From positions 5,052 through 16,688 of the forward strand of contig NQOP01000001.1 in NCBI GenBank assembly GCA_003585845.1: 11,637 nucleotides of DNA, in the 5' to 3' direction. A program made the translations under genes and the position numbers. Positions 6,739 to 11,637 of this stretch are shown here, one piece after another; position 1 is the first letter of the stretch, and each line of letters begins with the position of its first letter. The notes beneath the pieces were generated by a model. The model saw only the letters and a program-made list of their open reading frames with translations, was not told the origin of the DNA and made no database searches. This DNA comes from Bifidobacteriaceae bacterium NR021 (GTDB taxonomy: Bacteria; Actinomycetota; Actinomycetes; Actinomycetales; Bifidobacteriaceae).

Positions 6739-7527
6739 ATGGAAGAAAATGCAGTAATTTGCGCACAAAATTTGAATATTTCGTACGGTAGTCGCGCTGT
6801 TGTAAAAGACGTTTCTTTTACCATTAATAGTGGCGAATTTGTGGGATTGCTTGGTGCAAACGGTGCCGGTAAAACGACGCTATTTCGTGCAATTATGGGT
6901 TTGATTCCACATACTGGAAAACTCGAAGTGCGTGCTCCTCATATGGAAGGTGCAAAACTTAATTCTCGCGTATCTTACGTTGGGTATGTGCCACAACGTC
7001 ACGATATTGCGTGGGATTTCCCACTTTCTGTTTTAGATGTAGTGATGATGGGTAGGATTCGTCATATTGGTTACGTTCGCCGCGCTAAAAAAGAAGATTA
7101 CGAGATTGCATTAAACTCGCTTGAGCGCACAGGAATGGCTGATTTTCAAGATCGCACGATTGGAGAACTTTCTGGAGGTCAGCGGCAACGCGTGCTTGTT
7201 GCGAGAGCATTGGCTGGAGAGCCGCGTTTGCTTTTGCTAGACGAACCGTTTACTGGGCTCGATATGCCTACTCAGGAGTTGCTTACCGATTTGTTCTTGA
7301 AATTGTCTGCTTCTGGTGAAGCAATTCTCATGAGTTCGCACGATATTATTGGCTCAATTAACTCATGCTCGAGAATAATGCTATTTGATGGCACTATTGT
7401 GGGCGACGACGATCCGCAAAATTTGCAAACAGAACAGTGGGTACGAACCTTCCACGTAGCTCCGCAAAATCCGCTTATTAAAGCAGTTGAGCGCGTAATT
7501 GGTAAGGAAAGTGTGGTGGAAAAGTAA
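6739..7527 (+). CDS. Anchored repeat-type ABC transporter, ATP-binding subunit (Zn/Mn family)
   Basis: 262 residues, the usual size for a ZnuC/MntB-type ATPase. It hydrolyses ATP on the cytoplasmic face to power import through the permease encoded next. All nucleotide-binding motifs are intact: Walker A GANGAGKT (39-46), Q-loop VPQ (Gln86), signature LSGGQ (144-148), Walker B LLLLDEP (164-170), D-loop GLD (173-175) and the switch His201 in SSHD. The sequence RHDIAWDFPLSVLDVVMMGR (87-106) is typical of the metal-transport branch of the superfamily. The start is set by AAAGG at 6726-6730. The stop overlaps the permease start by one base (TAATG), so the two are probably translationally coupled. 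The NCBIfam counterpart is TIGR03771 as I recall it. Family assignment is firm; the exact metal is inferred from the binding protein. Confidence 0.94.
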   Translation: MEENAVICAQNLNISYGSRAVVKDVSFTINSGEFVGLLGANGAGKTTLFRAIMGLIPHTGKLEVRAPHMEGAKLNSRVSYVGYVPQRHDIAWDFPLSVLDVVMMGRIRHIGYVRRAKKEDYEIALNSLERTGMADFQDRTIGELSGGQRQRVLVARALAGEPRLLLLDEPFTGLDMPTQELLTDLFLKLSASGEAILMSSHDIIGSINSCSRIMLFDGTIVGDDDPQNLQTEQWVRTFHVAPQNPLIKAVERVIGKESVVEK

Positions 7528-8390
7528 TGTTATCTCCAATAGAATTTATACAAGATTTAACAAATCCTGATCTTTGGTTTTTGCTAAAAGCACTTATTGT
7601 AGCGTGCCTTTCTAGCGTAATTTGTGGTGTAGTTGGATGCTATGTAGTGCTTAGAGGAATGGCGTTTATTGGAGATGCTGTAGCTCATTCAGTGTTCCCA
7701 GGACTTGCAATAGCCTTCGTATTGCAAGGAAATCTGCTATTTGGAGGAGCACTCGCAGGAGTTGCAACCGCGCTAATCGTATCTATTTTTAGCCAAAACC
7801 GTAGGCTTCGCGAAGACTCATTTATTGGCGTATTTTTCGTATCTGCTTTCGCTCTTGGAATTGTGATTATTTCTAAAGCATCTGGCTACGCTGGATCCTT
7901 GGAATCCTTCTTGTTTGGCTCGATTACAGGTATTCCTGATTCAGATATCGCTGTTGTTGCTGTTACTGGTTTGATTATTTTGGCTATATTATGCATGTTT
8001 CACAAAGAGCTTGTTTGTGTATCGATGGATCGAGAAACTTCGCGCGCAATGGGATTGCCTGTTGCATGGCTAGATGGAATGTTGTACGTGTTAGTGGCTA
8101 TCGCTGTAGTTGTTTCCGTGCAAATTATTGGAAACGTGCTTGTACTTGCTCTGCTTGTGACTCCTGCTGCAACTGCGCGACTGCTTACTGATCGGCTATC
8201 TAGGATGATGATTTTAGCTCCTGTTATTGGTTGCGTTTCTTCGATTGTTGGAATGTATATTTCGTGGAGCTTTGATACAGCAACAGGCGGAACAATTGTG
8301 CTCGTAGCAACCGCTCTATTTGTGCTCGCTTGGGCGTGCTCTCCTAAACATGGGTTGATTGCAAAAGTAGGTCGTAGCGTAGGTTTATAG
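7527..8390 (+). CDS. Anchored repeat-type ABC transporter, permease subunit (ABC-3 family)
   Basis: 287 residues, very hydrophobic, with about eight membrane segments, as expected for the ABC-3 family (ZnuB, MntC, TroC). The family motif around RGMAFIGDAVAHSVFPG (43-59) is present, as is the segment MDRETSRAMGLPV (167-179), which probably contacts the ATPase, and the late helix IIGNVLVLALLVTPAATARL (200-219). It forms the membrane channel through which the lipoprotein-bound metal enters the cell; as a homodimer it would pair with two ATPase copies (family knowledge). ATG 7527 overlaps the ATPase stop by one base, and GGTGGA (7515-7520) serves as ribosome binding site inside the ATPase gene. 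The plsC-like gene begins 20 bases after its stop with no terminator between. The NCBIfam counterpart is TIGR03770 as I recall it. Confidence 0.94.
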   Translation: MLSPIEFIQDLTNPDLWFLLKALIVACLSSVICGVVGCYVVLRGMAFIGDAVAHSVFPGLAIAFVLQGNLLFGGALAGVATALIVSIFSQNRRLREDSFIGVFFVSAFALGIVIISKASGYAGSLESFLFGSITGIPDSDIAVVAVTGLIILAILCMFHKELVCVSMDRETSRAMGLPVAWLDGMLYVLVAIAVVVSVQIIGNVLVLALLVTPAATARLLTDRLSRMMILAPVIGCVSSIVGMYISWSFDTATGGTIVLVATALFVLAWACSPKHGLIAKVGRSVGL

Positions 8391-8410
8391 CATGCTGCAC
8401 AATAGAAAGC

Positions 8411-9295
8411 ATGGTATCAAAAGGAAAACCTTCGCCAAGAAGTGCAGTAAAACCACTCAGTGATGAGCAAGTAAAGCTTTTAGCGAGTAAACACAATCTA
8501 GTTGATCCAACGTATTACTATCCGACAGGAAAACGTAAGCCAAACCAGGCAGAAATTGACGCGCAAAATCCTAAAGCTGCCGAAAGACTGCTCGAAGGAA
8601 CATCGCGTGTATTGCGTTCGCGCTGCAAAGTAAAGGCGTGGGGATTGGAAAACGTGCCAGAAGAAGGCGTGTTTATTACAGCTTGCACACACGTGACGAT
8701 GTTTGACGTTTTCATACCTATGACTGCACTATTTCACCAAGGTCGCAGACCTCGCTACATGGCGAAAGCAGAACTTGCTCACTGGCCAATCTTAGGCAAA
8801 TGGTTCCAACTTGTAGGTATGCAACCGGTCCCGCGCAGAAGCGGAAAAGCGCGCGAAATTGAGGAAGAATCAATCAAAATCCTCACAAACGGAAGACCTT
8901 TAAGTGTATGGCCTGAAGGAACAGTTACGCGCGATCCTAAAAAATGGCCTATGAGCATGAAGCCCGGAATTGGTATAATTGCTCTCGAAGCATCGCGCAG
9001 GCTCGGACATCAGATTCCGCTATTTTGCGCTGTCACATGGGGTGCAGCAAGCATTAACCACTGGTGGCCGTGGCCAAAGAAAAATGTTGTAATGTGCTAC
9101 GATACACAACTCGATTATGCTGACTTGCTGCAGGGAAGCGAAAATTGGGGAGAGCTACCTCCTCTTGAATCTGCTGAAGAGTTGGCTCGTCGTGTGCGAG
9201 TTCGTATGACGCAGATTATGGAAGAAATTCGTGGAGAAAAATCTCCTGCAGGATACTTCGATTACAGGCAGATGAAACGCGTTACGGAAGAATAA
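8411..9295 (+). CDS. plsC: 1-acyl-sn-glycerol-3-phosphate acyltransferase-like protein
   Basis: 294 residues of the PlsC/LPLAT acyltransferase family, which adds an acyl chain to lysophosphatidate to make phosphatidate in membrane lipid synthesis. The catalytic HX4D motif is HVTMFD (His94, Asp99). Further family blocks are GMQPVPRRSG (136-145), WPEGTVTRD (167-175, in place of FPEGTRS) and QIPLFCAVTWGA (201-212). About 60 N-terminal residues precede the core, rich in Lys, Pro and Ser, and a charged C-terminal tail follows; the protein is longer than a minimal PlsC of about 240 residues. No strong ribosome binding site is seen before ATG 8411; AGAAAG at 8404-8409 is too close, so translation may depend on coupling to the permease gene 20 bases upstream. 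gpsA lies downstream and supplies the glycerol-3-phosphate used in the same pathway, which supports the role. Substrate choice cannot be read from sequence. Confidence 0.9.
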   Translation: MVSKGKPSPRSAVKPLSDEQVKLLASKHNLVDPTYYYPTGKRKPNQAEIDAQNPKAAERLLEGTSRVLRSRCKVKAWGLENVPEEGVFITACTHVTMFDVFIPMTALFHQGRRPRYMAKAELAHWPILGKWFQLVGMQPVPRRSGKAREIEEESIKILTNGRPLSVWPEGTVTRDPKKWPMSMKPGIGIIALEASRRLGHQIPLFCAVTWGAASINHWWPWPKKNVVMCYDTQLDYADLLQGSENWGELPPLESAEELARRVRVRMTQIMEEIRGEKSPAGYFDYRQMKRVTEE

Positions 9296-9316
9296 AAAAT
9301 ATACGGAAGAATAAAA
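9283..9316 (+). repeat. 15-base direct repeat spanning the plsC stop codon
   Basis: TACGGAAGAATAAAA occurs at 9283-9297 and again at 9302-9316, a 19-base period. The first copy holds the last codons and TAA stop of plsC. The second lies in the gap, so the stop-codon neighbourhood is duplicated. Confidence 0.85.
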
Positions 9317-9349
9317 TAAAGTATCTTTTTAAAATCCCGTAAAGCGTCA

Positions 9350-9410
9350 TGTGTAGAATTGTGTAATAGTGTGATTACAAATAAAAATAGCTATACAGTA
9401 GCTTATAAAA
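9350..9410 (+). promoter_or_regulatory. Possible promoter region before gpsA
   Basis: The 144-base gap between plsC and gpsA is AT-rich and holds several hexamers like a -10 box: TAGAAT (9354-9359), TATACA (9392-9397) and TATAAA (9404-9409). No convincing -35 box stands at the right distance from any of them; TTGTGT at 9359-9364 with TAAAAA at 9382-9387 is the best-spaced pair and is weak. The size of the gap, larger than any other here, is the main reason to suspect a promoter. The exact site is not determined. Confidence 0.25.
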
Positions 9411-9423
9411 CTCACAACCGAAA

Positions 9424-9430
9424 GGCAGGA
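9424..9430 (+). promoter_or_regulatory. Ribosome binding site deciding the gpsA start
   Basis: GGCAGGA, with AGGA at 9427-9430, ends nine bases before ATG 9440. It selects that ATG, where the nucleotide-binding motif begins within six residues, over ATG 9359, which would add 27 unrelated residues. Confidence 0.7.
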
Positions 9431-9439
9431 CGTAAAAAC

Positions 9440-10435
9440 ATGAACGTTACGGTGTTGGGTGCTGGTGCTTGGGGAACCGCGTTTGGACAAGTGCTCGCGG
9501 ATGCAGGAAATCAAGTGACAATGTGGGCAATAGAGCCAGAAATTGTTGAAGGAATTCGTGATCATCACCATAACGGCGTGCGCTTGCCAAGCGTTGAAAA
9601 ACTTCCAGAAAACATGACTGCAACTGGGGATCGAGCAGAGGCTGTTGCGAACGCGGATATTGTAGTCGTGGCAATTGCAGCACAGTTTGCTCGCGTTGCG
9701 TTAGCAGAATTTGTTGGTCTTATTCCACAAAATGCGATTGTTGTTTCGCTTATGAAAGGCATTGAGCGCACAACCGGCAAGCGCATGGATGAAGTCGTGT
9801 GCGAAGCTTTGAACTTACCGCGTAACCGTTTTGCTGCACTTTCCGGACCAAACTTGAGCAAGGAAGTTGCATCTCGCCACCCGGCTGCAGCAGTAGTTGC
9901 TTGCGCAGACAAATCTCAAGCAGAAGTAGTTGCAAAAGCATGCTCAAACAGCTACTTCAAGGCGTTTGTATCAACAGACGTAATCGGCGTAGAAATGTGC
10001 GGCTCGCTTAAAAACGTGGTTGCGCTCGCAGTTGGAATGGCTCGAGGCGCAGGATACGGCGAAAACACGGCGGCTATGATTGAAACGCGCGGTTTGGCAG
10101 AATTGACGGCTTTGGGTGTTGCGGAAGGCGCAGATTCGCGCACTTTTGCAGGTCTTGCTGGCTTCGGCGATTTAGTTGCAACTTGTGGATCTCCTCTAAG
10201 CCGCAACTATACTTTTGGCTCAAATCTCGGTAAAGGAATGAGCGTTGAAGAAGCAACTGCCGTAAGCAATGGCGTTGCAGAAGGCGTGCCAACCACAAGC
10301 GCAGTTGTGGCAATGGGCAAGCGTTTGGGTGTTGCAACTCCGCTTGCAAGTGCAATGGCTCGCGTGCTTGAAGAAGGAATTTCCTGCCAAGAAATGCTCG
10401 CAATGCTTTTCGACGACGATATTTGCGAAGAGTAA
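9440..10435 (+). CDS. gpsA: NAD(P)-dependent glycerol-3-phosphate dehydrogenase
   Basis: 331 residues, the normal length for GpsA. It reduces dihydroxyacetone phosphate to sn-glycerol-3-phosphate in the cytoplasm, giving the backbone for phospholipids. The Rossmann motif GAGAWG (7-12) opens the protein directly after the start. Conserved family residues are present: Lys106 in SLMKGIE, the block SGPNLSKEVA (135-144), the active-site Lys191 in GSLKNV, the stretch GYGENTAAMIETRG (205-218), GFGDLVATC (241-249) and SRNYTFG (254-260). Nothing is broken or missing. The start is set by AGGA at 9427-9430. It follows plsC, which acts later in the same pathway, and precedes ddl by 72 bases. It may have its own promoter in the gap upstream, but no strong match to consensus is seen. 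Confidence 0.97.
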   Translation: MNVTVLGAGAWGTAFGQVLADAGNQVTMWAIEPEIVEGIRDHHHNGVRLPSVEKLPENMTATGDRAEAVANADIVVVAIAAQFARVALAEFVGLIPQNAIVVSLMKGIERTTGKRMDEVVCEALNLPRNRFAALSGPNLSKEVASRHPAAAVVACADKSQAEVVAKACSNSYFKAFVSTDVIGVEMCGSLKNVVALAVGMARGAGYGENTAAMIETRGLAELTALGVAEGADSRTFAGLAGFGDLVATCGSPLSRNYTFGSNLGKGMSVEEATAVSNGVAEGVPTTSAVVAMGKRLGVATPLASAMARVLEEGISCQEMLAMLFDDDICEE

Positions 10436-10451
10436 GTAGCGTTTGCGAAAA

Positions 10452-10490
10452 TAATCAAAACTAATCCAAAATAATTAGAATAATTCAAAA
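10452..10490 (+). repeat. Four imperfect ~10-base AT-rich units before ddl
   Basis: Units beginning TAAT start at 10452, 10462, 10472 and 10481: TAATCAAAAC, TAATCCAAAA, TAATTAGAA and TAATTCAAAA. The 9-10 base spacing is close to one helical turn, so short A-runs recur on one face of the DNA. They fill most of the gpsA-ddl gap. Confidence 0.6.
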
Positions 10491-10507
10491 ATATATAAAG
10501 GAAAAAA

Positions 10508-11637
10508 ATGACGAAAAAGCGTGTAGTGTTCTTGTATGGCGGTAAGGCAGACGAACATTCGATTTCTTGCATATCTGCTGCTGGAGTGCTCAGTGCTGTA
10601 GACGAAAATCGTTTTGACATTGTGCGGATCGCAATCACAAAACAAGGCGAATGGATTGTTGGTGGCGAAGATCCGCGTAACTTCCACATGGAAGAAGGCG
10701 AGTTGCCAGTAATCACAAAAACCGCTGGAACGCGTGATGTTGTGCTTGACCCTGCAAAGGGTGCAGACGGATTCTTGGTGCGAAAAGCGGACGACACGCT
10801 TGAAAGTTTAGGTCATATCGACGCTGTTTTCCCAGTTCTTCATGGTCCAAACGGTGAAGATGGCACTTTGCAAGGCTTGCTAGAAATGATGCAAGTGCCG
10901 TACGTCGGTTGCGGAGTGTTGGCTTCGGCTGCATGCATGGATAAATACTACGCAAAGCAGCTGTTTAAGGCTGCCGGAATCGATGTCGCTCCGGGAATTG
11001 CGTTGGATGCTAGAAAATTTGCAAGTGACTCGACGAATCGCTTTGCTGCGTACGCAAACGAAATGCTTGCGCAAGTTGAGGCAGCAAAACTCGAGTATCC
11101 GCTTTTTGTAAAACCAAGCCGTGCAGGATCTAGTTTTGGCGTAACAAAAGTGGAATCGCATGATGCTGAGGCTTTAGCACAAGCCGTTTTTGAAGCTTCG
11201 AAGCACGATTGGCGAGTGCTAGTAGAGCAAGGAATTAACGCGCGAGAAATCGAGTGTGCGGTTCTTGCAGCTCGCGATGGCGAGGAGCCGAAAGTAAGCT
11301 TGCCAGGTGAAATTGTGTTAGACAAGCGTCAGGCTGGCGAAGATCAGTTCTACGATTTTGACAGCAAATACATGGATTCCGCGGCTTCGCACGTGGAAGT
11401 TCCAGCAGATCTTCCTGCGGAAACTTTGGAGCTCGTGCGTAAAACAGCGCTCGCAGCATTCAAAGCAGCAGACGGTAGAGGATTAAGCCGTGTTGATTCG
11501 TTCGTGACTCCTGAAGGTCATGTGATGATCAACGAAATCAATACAATGCCTGGGTTTACGCCAATCTCCATGTATCCAAAAGCTTGGGAAGCAACCGGAA
11601 TAAGTTATAGTGATTTAATTACAAAGCTTATTGAGGG
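10508..11637 (+). CDS. ddl: D-alanine--D-alanine ligase (3' end outside window)
   Basis: The frame is open for 376 codons from ATG 10508 to the right edge with no stop, so the C-terminus is cut, probably only slightly since the final motif is already present. Ddl joins two D-alanines with ATP to make the dipeptide at the end of the peptidoglycan stem. Visible family features: GGKADEHSIS near the N-terminus (11-20; Glu16; many Ddl have Ser where Ala14 stands here), FPVLHGPNGEDGTLQG (108-123), PYVGCGVLASA (131-141), ATP-grasp block YPLFVKPSRAGSSFGV (197-212), REIECAVL (246-253), FYDFDSKY (281-288), RVD (328-330) and INEINTMPGF (341-350). FYDFDSKY carries the Tyr context typical of D-Ala-D-Ala rather than D-Ala-D-lactate ligases (inference). 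AAAGGA (10497-10502) lies five bases before the start. It is 72 bases after gpsA and may be read from the same transcript. Confidence 0.96.
   Translation, partial: MTKKRVVFLYGGKADEHSISCISAAGVLSAVDENRFDIVRIAITKQGEWIVGGEDPRNFHMEEGELPVITKTAGTRDVVLDPAKGADGFLVRKADDTLESLGHIDAVFPVLHGPNGEDGTLQGLLEMMQVPYVGCGVLASAACMDKYYAKQLFKAAGIDVAPGIALDARKFASDSTNRFAAYANEMLAQVEAAKLEYPLFVKPSRAGSSFGVTKVESHDAEALAQAVFEASKHDWRVLVEQGINAREIECAVLAARDGEEPKVSLPGEIVLDKRQAGEDQFYDFDSKYMDSAASHVEVPADLPAETLELVRKTALAAFKAADGRGLSRVDSFVTPEGHVMINEINTMPGFTPISMYPKAWEATGISYSDLITKLIE

Noticed and set aside
8391..8413. Inverted repeat CATGCT/AGCATG around the plsC start
   Set aside because: Only six base pairs with an 11-base loop; it could cover the start codon but is too weak to claim as a switch.
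9318..9330. AAAG-TAT-CTTT followed by Ts after plsC, considered as a terminator
   Set aside because: A four-pair AT-only stem is far too weak for a rho-independent terminator.
9359..9439. 27-residue N-terminal extension of GpsA
   Set aside because: GpsA proteins begin close to the GxGxxG motif, and AGGA at 9427-9430 points to ATG 9440.
10207..10797. 196-codon reading frame on the - strand
   Set aside because: It lies opposite gpsA and ddl, both with intact family motifs, and its translation shows no family pattern; likewise the other - strand frames opposite real genes.

Overview
The window looks like a piece of a low-GC member of the Bifidobacteriaceae, most likely Gardnerella or a close relative. 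This is inferred from three things: the plsC-gpsA-ddl gene order, which I recall from bifidobacterial chromosomes; actinobacterial 'anchored repeat' surface proteins; and AT-rich codon use with many Asn, Lys and Ser codons. No rRNA, tRNA, CRISPR, insertion sequence or phage gene is visible. All eight genes lie on the + strand. The first is cut by the left edge and the last by the right edge.

Left part (1-8390): a tightly packed six-gene block that I read as one operon for metal uptake at the cell surface. Three successive genes encode large exported proteins, each with a single C-terminal membrane segment. The first is the C-terminal end of a protein with possible Ig-like domains and a long charged, disordered tail. 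The second has one copy of an actinobacterial surface repeat (TIGR03769 / choice-of-anchor M type, as I recall it). The third has two copies. They are followed by a lipoprotein of the TroA/ZnuA metal-binding family whose binding domain is split by the same repeat, then an ABC ATPase and a Zn/Mn-type (ABC-3) permease. The parts match what NCBIfam calls, from memory, the anchored repeat-type ABC transporter. I know of no settled biochemical function for the repeat.

The most striking observation concerns the repeat inside the lipoprotein. Its two halves occur in the reverse order to the copies in the surface proteins (C-terminal half first, N-terminal half second), so it reads as a circular permutation. 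It sits where ZnuA proteins usually carry a His-rich loop. All four copies keep a GHxD motif and an HxH motif followed by W, which could form a metal site. A working model (inference) is that the surface proteins collect a metal, probably zinc, and hand it through repeat-repeat contact to the lipoprotein, which feeds the permease.

Right part (8391-11637): housekeeping genes for the envelope. plsC (lysophosphatidate acyltransferase-like) follows the permease closely. After a 144-base gap comes gpsA (glycerol-3-phosphate dehydrogenase), then ddl (D-alanine-D-alanine ligase), which is open at the right edge. plsC and gpsA serve phospholipid synthesis and ddl serves peptidoglycan synthesis.

Small repeats add detail: a Gly-Ser hexanucleotide repeat in the first gene, GLFG-type 21-base repeats in the third, two short tandem duplications that span stop codons (ends of the third surface gene and of plsC), and a roughly 10-base phased AT-rich repeat before ddl. 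I see no stretch above 300 bases without a gene.
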